NCBI RefSeq assembly: GCF_024741235.1
Contig: NZ_JANSKA010000004.1
Location: 1 to 64,000, forward strand
DNA length: 64,000 nt
Direction of reading: 5' to 3'
Source: Tractidigestivibacter montrealensis
Lineage (GTDB): Bacteria > Actinomycetota > Coriobacteriia > Coriobacteriales > Atopobiaceae
Shown: positions 28,360 to 36,637 of the stretch, piece after piece
Layout: each line of letters begins with the position of its first letter
How positions within the stretch are numbered: position 1 is the stretch's first letter
Position numbers and translations under genes: made by a program
Notes under the pieces: model-generated
Databases searched by the model: none
What the model was told of the DNA's origin: nothing
Seen by the model: only the letters and a program-made list of their open reading frames with translations

Positions 28360-28573
28360 GTCTTCTCGCACGGGGTGTCCCTTGATGGAGCCGCTGCGCA
28401 TGCATGCTGCCTGCTTTAAGGTTGGCTGTGTGCATGTGCGGACACGGGGGAGTGTTGGCGGGTAAGCCGGCTAGCTGGCCTTGCTGCGTTAGAATGCCAA
28501 GCGTATGTATCCGCCGAGTACCAAAAGCAGACTCATGACGCGGGCTTCCCGCGCCGATTCGAGAGGTGAGCAC

Positions 28574-29485
28574 ATGGCAGACAGTACCATCGAGAAGAAC
28601 AGCGCAAAGGGAGGTACCGCCAAGACCTCGGGCGCGCCTAAGGCTCCCAAGGGTTCGAAGCGTTCGCTGGGCACTCCCATTTGGATTGCCATCTGCGTCG
28701 TGGCACTTGTCGTGGGCGTCCTTTGTGGCCACTTCCTGCTCTCCAGCGGCTCGGGCAAGGCAACCGGCAGCACGACCATCAGCGAGTCTGACCTTGACTC
28801 CACTATTGCCAACTACACCTATAACGGTTCCAGCCACGCCATCACCGCGCGCGAGGTCATTGAGCAGAATGGCTCCATTGAGAACCAGGCCAACGATGAC
28901 GGCTCGTACAACGTGCCCTCCGCAGATGACGTTCTTAGCTACGCGCGTAACGCCGTGGTGCTTGAGGAGGCCAACGCGCAGGGCATCTCCGTTACCGATG
29001 ACGACGTGAGCGCCTATGCGCAGAGCACCCTTGGCACCGATGACTACGCAACCATCGGCTCCAACTACGGTCTGGACGAGGATGCCACCAAGTCGCTCCT
29101 CCACGACGCTGCGGTCATCAAGAAGCTCCGTGACTCCGTAGTCACCACCACGGTGCCCGACCAGCCCACCGCCCCCACAGCGCCCTCTGACGGCAACGAG
29201 GACACCACCTCGGCGGACTACGCGCAGTACATCATCGGCCTTGCCGGCGACGAGTGGGACTCCGCCAACAACACGTGGGCGAGCACGGACGGCACGTACT
29301 ACTCGGCTCTCTCGACCTACTCCATCTCCAACGACTCTGCAAGCTATGCTGCCGCCGAGCAGGCCTACTACGTGGCGTACTCCAACTACTCCGCTGCGGC
29401 CTCCCAGGCGTCGAGCGAGTGGACGACCTACGTCAACACGCTGCTCTCCAAGACTTCCATCCAGATTGGCTCTCTGGCGGTCTAG
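28574..29485 (+). CDS. Membrane-anchored SurA-N-like chaperone domain protein
   Basis: A 303-residue protein with a basic N-terminal tail, one transmembrane helix (PIWIAICVVALVVGVLCGHF, about residues 36-55) and an extracellular part. VLSYARNAVVLEEANAQGISVTDDDVSAYAQ is the pattern of a SurA/PrsA N-terminal helical domain. No PPIase domain is present. The end is rich in Ser, Ala and Tyr (ALSTYSISNDSASYAAAEQA). It may assist folding of exported proteins. The ATG follows GAGAGGTGAG. Confidence 0.75.
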   Translation: MADSTIEKNSAKGGTAKTSGAPKAPKGSKRSLGTPIWIAICVVALVVGVLCGHFLLSSGSGKATGSTTISESDLDSTIANYTYNGSSHAITAREVIEQNGSIENQANDDGSYNVPSADDVLSYARNAVVLEEANAQGISVTDDDVSAYAQSTLGTDDYATIGSNYGLDEDATKSLLHDAAVIKKLRDSVVTTTVPDQPTAPTAPSDGNEDTTSADYAQYIIGLAGDEWDSANNTWASTDGTYYSALSTYSISNDSASYAAAEQAYYVAYSNYSAAASQASSEWTTYVNTLLSKTSIQIGSLAV

Positions 29486-29509
29486 GGGTCGCGTTACGGG
29501 TTACCTGAC

Positions 29510-29541
29510 GGGGACGGGGCATTGCGCCCCGTCCCCTTTTT
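29510..29541 (+). terminator. rho-independent terminator
   Basis: An 11-bp stem GGGGACGGGGC / GCCCCGTCCCC with a 5-base loop is followed by five T. It ends the transcript of the SurA-like gene. Confidence 0.9.
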
Positions 29542-29628
29542 GGGGACAATTTTTATGAGCTGAGAGGTACGTGACGCGGCCGACGTGGGGCTGCGCTGCC
29601 AAACGGCAGCCGCGAGAGGGGAGTGCCA

Positions 29629-30819
29629 ATGCGTGCGATTGTGAGCGCCTGCCTTCTGGGGAGGCCTGTGCGCTATGACGGCGGGGCAAAGCCGTGCCGG
29701 GCGGTTCTCGACCTAGCCCAGAAGCTCGAGATGACGCCCGTTTGCCCCGAGACGGCGGCACGCCTGCCCGTGCCGCGTCCGCCTGCCGAGCAGCGCGACG
29801 GCCGCGTGTGGCTTCGCGACGGCACCGACGTGACCGAGGCATTTCGGCGCGGGAGCGAGGAGATGCTTGCCGTTGCACGTCGCGCGGGGGCACCGCTCGC
29901 CGTCCTCAAGGCAAAAAGCCCGTCATGCGGCGTTCACGTCATCTACGATGGTACATATACCGGAAGTCTTACCGAGGGGGAGGGTGTCTATGCCCGTCTC
30001 CTCGAGGAGGAGGGGATCTGCGTGGTTAGCGAGGAGACAGTCGAGTCCTGCAAGCCCTCTGTGGAGCATCCTGTTGCCATTGTGCTGGGGACGGGCCTGG
30101 GGCACCTTGCCAAGCTCGTCAAGCCCGTGCGCCGCATCGACTATCACGACATCGAGGGCTTCCCGGAGTCCGCGCGTCCCGTGCGGGGGCACGACTTCGA
30201 GGCTACGGTTGGCACCATCGACGACGTTCCCGTGGTGGTCTACCCCGGACGCATCCACCTCTACCAGGGCTACTCTGCCTCTGAGGTCACTTCGCTCGTG
30301 CGGCACGCGTTCCGCCTGGGGTGCCGCGACATCATCTTTGCCTGCGCCACCGGCGCGGTCGAGGGCAACGCCAAGGTTGGCCTCGGCATCCTCACCGACC
30401 AGATCAACCTTACGGGGAGAAACCCGCTTGCCGAGTGGGACGAGCTGCGCGACGTTGATACGCCGTTTGTGGACATGAGCGAGGCCTTCTCGCCCTACCT
30501 GCGCACGATTGCCCAGGGCGTTGCCGACGACGCCGGCATTGGGCTGCAGCAGGGAGTCTACGCCGGCATGCTGGGCCCCTCGTTCGAGACGCCGGCAGAG
30601 GTGGCGGCACTTCGCTCGCTGGGGGTCTCCTTTGCGGGCATGTCCACGGTGAACGAGGTCATCATGGCCCGTGCGCTCGACATGAACGTGCTGGGGCTCA
30701 CGCTGGCAACCAACATGGCGGGTTCGGCCGACACGGACCACGAGTCTGTGCTTGCCTGCGCCGAGCGCTACTCCGAGGACTTCGAGCGGCTGGTGCGCGG
30801 CGTGCTTCGGATGCTGTAG
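29629..30819 (+). CDS. DUF523 - purine nucleoside phosphorylase fusion
   Basis: A 396-residue two-domain protein. Residues 1 to about 140 are a DUF523 (YbbK) domain: VSACLLGRPVRYDGG, PVCPETAARLPVPRPPAE, AVLKAKSPSCGVHVIYDG. After a short joint, residues 145-396 are a trimeric-type purine nucleoside phosphorylase: AIVLGTGLGHLAKLV, the phosphate-site GRIHLYQGYS, MLGPSFETPAEVAALRSLG (purine site) and GMSTVNEVIMARALDM. It would release purine bases from inosine/guanosine with phosphate. ATG 29629 follows GAGAGGGGAG; GTG 29623 is less likely. There is no stop or frameshift between the parts, so it is a true fusion. Confidence 0.92.
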   Translation: MRAIVSACLLGRPVRYDGGAKPCRAVLDLAQKLEMTPVCPETAARLPVPRPPAEQRDGRVWLRDGTDVTEAFRRGSEEMLAVARRAGAPLAVLKAKSPSCGVHVIYDGTYTGSLTEGEGVYARLLEEEGICVVSEETVESCKPSVEHPVAIVLGTGLGHLAKLVKPVRRIDYHDIEGFPESARPVRGHDFEATVGTIDDVPVVVYPGRIHLYQGYSASEVTSLVRHAFRLGCRDIIFACATGAVEGNAKVGLGILTDQINLTGRNPLAEWDELRDVDTPFVDMSEAFSPYLRTIAQGVADDAGIGLQQGVYAGMLGPSFETPAEVAALRSLGVSFAGMSTVNEVIMARALDMNVLGLTLATNMAGSADTDHESVLACAERYSEDFERLVRGVLRML

Positions 30820-30897
30820 GTTGGCGCCGTCGCGTTTCTCGCATTTCTTGGCGCCCGCGCCGTCCCCTCCCGCGTCACACTCCCCGCGCCGTCCTGC

Positions 30898-31012
30898 GTC
30901 GCCGGAGGGCCCCTTTTGGCGGCATTTGCAACACAGACTGCCCTCCGGCGACAAATTGTCTCCGGAGGGCATTGTTTGGCGATAATTGCATCATTTTGCG
31001 TCTTTCGGCGAC
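30898..31012. repeat. Pair of 55-bp palindromic repeat units (set A)
   Basis: Two 55-bp units (30898-30952 and 30958-31012) are separated by AAATT. Each starts with GTCGCCGGAGGGC-like and ends with TTCGGCGAC-like arms that pair, with TTGCAnCA in the centre. An equal pair with the same spacing lies at 58578-58692. The set fills most of the gap between the PNP fusion and the convergent methyltransferase gene. Confidence 0.85.
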
Positions 31013-31027
31013 ATCGCCGGCTGCTGT

Positions 31028-31837
31028 CTACAGTGACTCGTCGTGCAGGACGTCGCCGAGGAAGTCCTCGTCAAAGGGGATGGCGTCGGGAAGGTCGAGG
31101 GCGGTGTCCGAGGCAAAGACGATGTAGTTCTCGCCGACGTTCTGGTGGTCAATCACCAGGGTGATCGCCACGTTGACGAAGGTTGCCACAAGACCAGCGG
31201 CGACGCTTCTTAGAAAGCCGTTGCCTGGATCGTTCTCGTCTGGGACCACGTTGGCGAGAAGGACACCACGTGGAGAAAGTGCCTGGTGTGCAGCTCGAAA
31301 CGCCTCAACCGTCGCAAGGGTGCGCACGGGAGCGTCGCGGATAAAGGCGTCGAGGACGATCGCGTCGTACGAGGAGTACGTGGCGTTATCGAGCACCTGG
31401 CGGCCGTCCGCGCAGATGACGTTGAGCTGGCCACCTGCGCGTCTCTGCAGCTCGCAGGCCTCGTCCAGGTAGAACCAGCGCCGCGCGGCCTCGATGATCG
31501 CCGGGTCTATCTCGACCACGTCGGTCACGACGTCGGGGTGCTTCTCGGCAACGTATTTTGGAAACGCAAAGCCACCGCCGCCTATGGCGAGAAGTCGCTG
31601 TACGTTGGGCACCAGGTCAAAGACGCGGCAGAAAGCTCTGTGGTAGGCAAACGGCGGGTCCATGCGGTGGGGACCCAGCAAGGTCGCGGACTGCCAGACG
31701 CCTCCTGTGCTGAGGATTCGCTGCCAGACGCCATGAACACGCGAGGTGTGAACGAGTGCGAGGCCAGACTGCGTGCGCACCACGTGCGGGAGAAGCTCGG
31801 CGGAGGAAGGGAAGTGGCCGTTTGAGTTGTCTTTCAT
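31028..31837 (-). CDS. Spermidine synthase-like methyltransferase-fold protein
   Basis: A 269-residue AdoMet-dependent-methyltransferase-fold protein resembling spermidine synthase. The glycine loop is LLAIGGGGFAFPKYVA, the acidic residue is in VVEIDPAIIEAARRWF, and DAIVLDAF holds the post-beta4 motif. The N-terminal tetramerisation strand of true spermidine synthases is short. Polyamine activity is therefore not certain. The ATG at 31837 is backed by GGGAGGGA; a frame extending to 32020 runs into the inverted-repeat element and is rejected. Confidence 0.82.
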   Translation of the reverse strand: MKDNSNGHFPSSAELLPHVVRTQSGLALVHTSRVHGVWQRILSTGGVWQSATLLGPHRMDPPFAYHRAFCRVFDLVPNVQRLLAIGGGGFAFPKYVAEKHPDVVTDVVEIDPAIIEAARRWFYLDEACELQRRAGGQLNVICADGRQVLDNATYSSYDAIVLDAFIRDAPVRTLATVEAFRAAHQALSPRGVLLANVVPDENDPGNGFLRSVAAGLVATFVNVAITLVIDHQNVGENYIVFASDTALDLPDAIPFDEDFLGDVLHDESL

Positions 31838-31993
31838 GTCATCCCTCCCGCTGCCTGCTGCCTGCGTAGGCTCACCATCATAGCGGTGAGGGGTGTGCTT
31901 GGACGGCGCGGGGCTGGAAGCTGGTCGCTTTAGTGCCGTGCCAGTTGCTTGGGCGCGATTGGGAGGGCAGTAATCGCGCTTGCGAAGGTGGCG

Positions 31994-32145
31994 TGCACAA
32001 AAATCGCGGTTGCCGGTCAAAATTCGTGGTTTCGCTTAGTATCACCCCGCAGGTGCCATTTTTCTACCTGCGGCCCCGTAAAAAGTTAGAGTTTTCGTAC
32101 TCGGCGATTTGCCGAAAATGGGCCGGCAACCGCGATTTTTGTGCA
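31994..32145. mobile_element. MITE-like 152-bp long inverted-repeat element
   Basis: Perfect 23-bp terminal inverted repeats (31994-32016 and 32123-32145) begin TGCACAAAAATCGCGG. The inside is also palindromic over most of its length, with a central CCGCAGGT...ACCTGCGG stem, so the whole element can fold into one hairpin. It has no coding content. No clear target duplication was seen. It lies 160 bp before the tRNA-Thr gene. Confidence 0.6.
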
Positions 32146-32306
32146 GGGAGGTGCTCTTCGGCAATCCTGATGGGTGTTATGTGCCGCGTGCGAAACGCTA
32201 AGGGGCTCGTGTGCGTCCATCCGGCGAGGGAATCCATGGAGAAATCCGCGCTGACGCTTGCAAAGCAGGGCGCGTCCCCGTATAGTAGTTGGGCGCTCAA
32301 GCGCAG

Positions 32307-32382
32307 GCCAGCATAGCTCAGTTGGTAGAGCACCGCTCTCGTAAAGCGGGGGTCATCAGTTCGAGTCTGATTGCTGGCTCCA
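32307..32382 (+). tRNA. tRNA-Thr (anticodon CGT)
   Basis: A 76-base tRNA with acceptor arms GCCAGCA and TGCTGGC, a D arm GCTCAGTTGGTAGAGC, anticodon loop CTCGTAA (CGT, reads ACG), T arm with GTTCGAGTC, and an encoded CCA end at 32380-32382. It marks the left edge of the AT-richer segment. Confidence 0.97.
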
Positions 32383-32393
32383 TTGTTTTCGCA

Positions 32394-32423
32394 GGTCAGG
32401 ACACATATTGTCCTGACCTTTTT
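32394..32423 (+). terminator. terminator of tRNA-Thr
   Basis: A 10-bp stem GGTCAGGACA / TGTCCTGACC with loop CATAT is followed by five T, 12 bases behind the tRNA. Confidence 0.92.
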
Positions 32424-33186
32424 CGTTGGTAAAAGGACGAATTTCCCCAAAAGGGTAGAATCCAGGGTAGGAATCCGTGCGTTAGCAATATGCGGAATCC
32501 CCGTATTCCAGATTTGCCCCCTCATAGACCTTGTCGTGGGCGCCCGTGCGCATGTGTGAGGGCATTGATTTGAGATTCGGTACAAAATCCCCGCTTGCCC
32601 TTTGCGGGACTTGGTGCGCAGTCCATGTGGATGAACTGGAGTCCCTTGCGGATGACGGGAAGAACCTGCTCACGGTGGGAGCTGAGCAAAAATTCGCCGC
32701 TGGTGAAGAGATTTCATTTGGCCAAGATGAGAGTCTCTTAACGGGCGGTAATCCCCAATCTCCCTCGGAACTCATTTATTGAGCGGGTCCACTCGTTTGC
32801 ATGTCAGAATTGCACGATTTGGCAGTCTTGCACAGTGCAAATACCGAATAAGGCTGTCAGGGACGCGCCCCTTCTGATCGACCATTTGAACGGCCGTTTT
32901 TCAGCCTTAGACGGTTTGCCGAAACAATCTCAAATCAACCATGGCTATTTTAGTTAAACAAAATATGTGGCTAACCGTATGTGACGACTTGGAATTGAGA
33001 ATGCAATAACACAAACAAAGACAAGGTAAACGATGCTGTCTGCCTTTGTAAACGATGCTCGCGCGTCTCTGAGCACAGTTGTTTGCATGCAGCCCGTGAG
33101 AGCACATTTCGTATTTTGGTAATTCTCGCGCATCTCACAAGGCGTGAAAATGAAAACCAGAGATGGCAAAAACTAAGGAGGGGATT
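32424..33186. other. AT-richer intergenic region without an assignable gene
   Basis: No frame here is convincing. A 76-83-residue frame at 32531-32782 (plus strand) contains AAGEEISFGQDESLLTGG but matches nothing I recognise. It may be the tail of a lost gene at the integration edge. 32780-33160 is AT-rich and probably holds the promoter of the following regulator gene. Confidence 0.4.
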
Positions 33187-35274
33187 GTGGTTCGGGCAAA
33201 CCTAAACGGTCGCCAACGCAACGAGCTTCATGATCTCTCCAAGGCTGTCGATGGAATTCTCGTTGCTGACATGATGTCCAAGTACAAGATTTCTCGGCGT
33301 AGTGTGTATTACGACATTGAGAAGATTCATCAATGGCTCTCGAGTGAAGGACTCGGGCACATCTCTGTTGTAAACCAAGTGATAAGTGCAGACGGTATCT
33401 CTTGGAGCCAGCTGGGGCGCTTCTTTGGTGAACACTCGTCTACCCATTTCTCGCTCGAGGAAAGAAGGGCCCTGACAGCGGTTCTGATTGTGTTGTCCAT
33501 TGACCCAGTTACCATTGCCTCGTTAATGGATTACTTCGGCGTGAGCAGAAACACGACAATTGCCGATATTCGCGAGCTGCGGACAGAGCTCTGTCCGCGA
33601 GGCCTTGATCTCGAGAGTTCCCCTACTGGCGGTTACTCTGTCAAGGGCGACGAGATAACGCTGAGAAAGTACATCTGGCTAAAGCTGCAGGAGTTGGCGG
33701 CTTCCGGGAGGGCGACGGATGTTAAACGCCACCTACAGGTTACCCTCACAAAGGCGACTAACAACGACATCGATTATTACGAGCTCTGCCGTAGTCTCAT
33801 CAAGCAGTATGAGTCGGACCTTCAAACACGTTGCTTCCTGGATTCAGCAGGTCTCGAGGGAATGATGATTCAGGTTTCCTGGTTGCGGGGGCTAGCTGGG
33901 CATTGGGTTGAGATGGGACGCGAGGAACAGCTGACTCTGATGGGGACGGCGTCCTTCCGCTCTGTCCAAATGAGTGCAGAGAAGCTAAAGAGGGTTGGAA
34001 TAATACTCCCCTCTGAAGAAGTTCTTTATATCACCTCGTTGCTGCTGGGAATCAAGACTGCAGACTTCATGGCTCACAGCGAAGAAGATCACTATATTTC
34101 AAACCTGACCGAGCGCCTAATTGCAAACTTTGAGCGAGTCGGCTGCCTTACCTTCGTGAACAAAGGCTACGTCCACGAACAGCTAACTCACCATATTCGT
34201 CCTCTCTACTATCGTCAGAAGTATGGCATCTCTGCCCACAACCCCCTCACAAATGACATTCAGAAGATGTATCCGATGACCTATGAATTTACCCGCAGGG
34301 CTGCAACGCTCTCGGGGATGGGACAGCTCTCTGACGATGAGCTTGCGTACCTGACAGTGTACCTATCCTCGGATCTTGACAATAAGATGCTTGAGCAGGG
34401 CGACACAAGTGCAACCAAGGTCCTGGTGATTGGCGCCTCGAATATGTCCACGGCAACCCTGGTCAAAGAACAGCTAGTGGATGCCGTGGGTATCCAGTTT
34501 GACTTTGACTACGAAGAGCCAGAGAAGCTCAAGCGTTGGACTCTCGACAGCTATGCGTTAGTCCTTACGCTCGTCCAGCTCCCTCCCGATATTTCTGGCG
34601 AGAACATCGTCAGCATCACTCCATTTCTCTCTGACGATAACCGTCAGCAGATATATGGAGTCCTTAGGAGAAATAGGATCATCTCTCGCTATGCCTCCCT
34701 CATTGACGGAATCATCAAAATTGTAAGCAATAGCCTCCCCGAACACGACGCAACGATTCTCGAGTCCGATAAGCTTCATTTCGAACTATTTCGGTTTTTT
34801 GATGAGAGAGACCGGGGACTCATGGGGCCTCCGGTGATTCAAAGCCAGGGCTCTTGCATCCTTCCGGACACGATTGCGGTCTCAGAAGGGTCAACTTGGA
34901 AGGAAGCGGTTATCGCTGGGGCGCTCGTTCTGCAAAATGGAGCAACCTCCAGCAGACTCGTTGAGCGGATGGAGAACATCATACGGTCGCGTAGGCTTCT
35001 CTACTATCGACCCGAGAAGGACGTCGTTGTTGTCAGATGCCCCATGTATGGAGACGAGGGCGCTCATGTTGCTGCCCAGGTGGTTGTTTCTCCGGACGGG
35101 GTTAGATTCCCAGACGGAGAAATTGCACGGGTCGTCATCTGCATCGCGACAATTAATAGGTACTCACACTGGGGAACACTCTACGCGCTGTATGAGTGGC
35201 TGTCTGTTCCAGATCATGTTGCCGAGCTTGAAGAAAGTAGTCCTGTTGGGCTGAATAGGGGAGGCAAGCGATGA
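33187..35274 (+). CDS. BglG/MtlR-type PRD regulator with degenerate phosphosites
   Basis: A 695-residue multi-domain PTS regulator: N-terminal HTH (VADMMSKYKISRRSVYYDI), a second HTH/Mga-like part (VSRNTTIADIRELR), two PRD-like regions (about 190-300 and 300-410), a IIB-like and a IIA-like domain. In the IIB-like part (VLVIGASNMSTATLVKEQL) the phospho-Cys is absent. In the IIA-like part the usual IPH is RCPMYGD, so that His is absent too. PRD1 lacks its conserved His; PRD2 keeps LTHHIRPL. It probably controls the adjacent galactitol-type PTS operon. The GTG at 33187 is preferred because AAGGAGG ends 5 bases before it; an ATG at 33163 has no ribosome site. Confidence 0.85.
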   Translation: MVRANLNGRQRNELHDLSKAVDGILVADMMSKYKISRRSVYYDIEKIHQWLSSEGLGHISVVNQVISADGISWSQLGRFFGEHSSTHFSLEERRALTAVLIVLSIDPVTIASLMDYFGVSRNTTIADIRELRTELCPRGLDLESSPTGGYSVKGDEITLRKYIWLKLQELAASGRATDVKRHLQVTLTKATNNDIDYYELCRSLIKQYESDLQTRCFLDSAGLEGMMIQVSWLRGLAGHWVEMGREEQLTLMGTASFRSVQMSAEKLKRVGIILPSEEVLYITSLLLGIKTADFMAHSEEDHYISNLTERLIANFERVGCLTFVNKGYVHEQLTHHIRPLYYRQKYGISAHNPLTNDIQKMYPMTYEFTRRAATLSGMGQLSDDELAYLTVYLSSDLDNKMLEQGDTSATKVLVIGASNMSTATLVKEQLVDAVGIQFDFDYEEPEKLKRWTLDSYALVLTLVQLPPDISGENIVSITPFLSDDNRQQIYGVLRRNRIISRYASLIDGIIKIVSNSLPEHDATILESDKLHFELFRFFDERDRGLMGPPVIQSQGSCILPDTIAVSEGSTWKEAVIAGALVLQNGATSSRLVERMENIIRSRRLLYYRPEKDVVVVRCPMYGDEGAHVAAQVVVSPDGVRFPDGEIARVVICIATINRYSHWGTLYALYEWLSVPDHVAELEESSPVGLNRGGKR

Positions 35275-35714
35275 GCGCGAAGAAAAGGCTCGTTTACAAT
35301 GGGCGTCACGGCCTTCCCGAGGGAACCAGGTGCTTTTGGTGCGGCTCAGGCGATGCCAATCCCGAGTTCATCCTTAATCCCGGCGGATCCCCGTTGCTAG
35401 CCTGCTGCAACCAAGTGGAGTACGAGAAGGCAAAGGCATTCATTAATAAGGACAACAAGGTTCGTGCCCCCTACTATCTCGTGCTCTTCGTTCTTCTCGT
35501 GGTAAACCTCTTCTTTATCGGTATGGATATCCATACTTGGTGGTCATATGCTCCGCTCCTAGGAATCTGCCTTACGGTACTCGTATGGCCTGCGGTGTTT
35601 ACTCACTACGAGTTCTACGTTCGTCTGGGGCTCGTTAAGACCAGACGGGTCATTAGGTTTATCGCCTGCGCTGTTGCCCTTCTCTCGATGCTTGCAGCCT
35701 TGAGTGTCCTATAG
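35271..35714 (+). CDS. Small membrane protein with Cys-rich N-terminus
   Basis: A 147-residue protein of unknown function. The N-terminal part has CFWCGSG and LLACCNQ, a pattern like a small zinc ribbon. Three transmembrane segments follow: about 66-86, 90-110 and 124-146. It overlaps the regulator stop by 4 bp (ATGA) and precedes PTS IIA by 76 bases, so it is part of the regulator transcript. I know no family for it. Confidence 0.75.
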   Translation: MSAKKRLVYNGRHGLPEGTRCFWCGSGDANPEFILNPGGSPLLACCNQVEYEKAKAFINKDNKVRAPYYLVLFVLLVVNLFFIGMDIHTWWSYAPLLGICLTVLVWPAVFTHYEFYVRLGLVKTRRVIRFIACAVALLSMLAALSVL

Positions 35715-35790
35715 GCCGCGGGCAAACAACCAGAAAACTGGATAGACGTCGCCAGACGTCTCTGGCTACCCCTGTGAGGAGGTGAGCTGA

Positions 35791-36252
35791 ATGAATAAGC
35801 TACTCGATGAGAATCTCGTCTTCATTGACGCCGACGTTGCCACTTCGGAGGATGCAATCAACCTCATGGCATCGAGGCTCAGGGAACTCGGCTATGTAAA
35901 AGAGGGCTACGCACAGATGGTCCTTGATAGAGAGAAGGTCTTTCCGACCGGTTTACCTGGCAAATCGATGTGCATTGCAATTCCCCACACGGATCCGACG
36001 CTTGTTGTAAAACCGGCTATCGGCGTCATCGTCCCTAAGGAACCGGTCGAGTTCAGCATGATGGGGGAGCCTGATACAAAGCTTCAGGTTAGTCTCATCA
36101 TGCCGCTTGTGATAAAGGACTCCAACAAGCAGATTGACCTCCTGAGGGCAATGATGCACGTAATCCAGGACGACGATCTTCTCCGTGCCGTTAGGACTTC
36201 CGATAGTCCGCAGGAAATTGTCTCGCTCCTTCACGAGCTGGACGAAGCATAA
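35791..36252 (+). CDS. PTS galactitol/fructose-type IIA component
   Basis: A 153-residue IIA of the fructose/mannitol superfamily, GatA-like. The phospho-His is His66 in CIAIPHTDP, preceded by VFPTGLPG, a galactitol-IIA hallmark. It accepts phosphate from HPr and gives it to the IIB at 36295. GAGGAGGTGAG precedes the ATG. It is the first gene of the PTS and catabolic operon. Confidence 0.92.
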   Translation: MNKLLDENLVFIDADVATSEDAINLMASRLRELGYVKEGYAQMVLDREKVFPTGLPGKSMCIAIPHTDPTLVVKPAIGVIVPKEPVEFSMMGEPDTKLQVSLIMPLVIKDSNKQIDLLRAMMHVIQDDDLLRAVRTSDSPQEIVSLLHELDEA

Positions 36253-36294
36253 GCAATCTTCCTAGAAATCACATTCAGAACAATGGGGTGAACT

Positions 36295-36600
36295 ATGAGA
36301 CCGGTACGTATTTTGTGCGTCTGTGGTTCGGGCACCGCCACCTCGGCAATGCTCGCGGCAAAGCTCCAGGATGTCCTTGAGGAGCATGGGTACCAGCTTG
36401 ACTCTGACGAGACCAATCCTCCCGGCGTGCCCATTGCAATGATGACTAACGATTGGGATTTGATTGCCTTTACTAGCCCCATTGAGGATGACCCCGGAAT
36501 ACCCATGCTCAATGCAACAGGTTTCCTTGTTGGCATCAACGAGGACGAGTTCATCGAGCAACTCATGGATGAGGTTGGCAAGCTTGACCTTTCCGAATAG
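36295..36600 (+). CDS. PTS galactitol-type IIB component
   Basis: A 101-residue GatB-like IIB with the P-loop ILCVCGSGTATSAML; Cys10 is the phosphosite and Cys8 is extra. The end of the protein (EFIEQLMDEVGKLDLSE) is normal. It lies between its IIA and IIC partners. The specificity of the set is not given by sequence. Confidence 0.92.
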   Translation: MRPVRILCVCGSGTATSAMLAAKLQDVLEEHGYQLDSDETNPPGVPIAMMTNDWDLIAFTSPIEDDPGIPMLNATGFLVGINEDEFIEQLMDEVGKLDLSE

Positions 36601-36637
36601 ATAGAGACCTCGCTACCACAGAATTAGGAGGCTTTCG

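Noticed and set aside
30898-31012. A short CRISPR array
   Set aside because: Units are 55 bp with only 5-bp spacers, diverge in the middle, and there are no cas genes.
31838-32020. An N-terminal extension of the spermidine synthase-like protein
   Set aside because: The ATG at 31837 has a strong ribosome site, and the added part would run into the palindromic element.
32482-32782. Frames on both strands beside the tRNA, considered as an integrase remnant
   Set aside because: Neither translation shows the Arg-His-Arg-Tyr pattern of a tyrosine recombinase or any other known motif.
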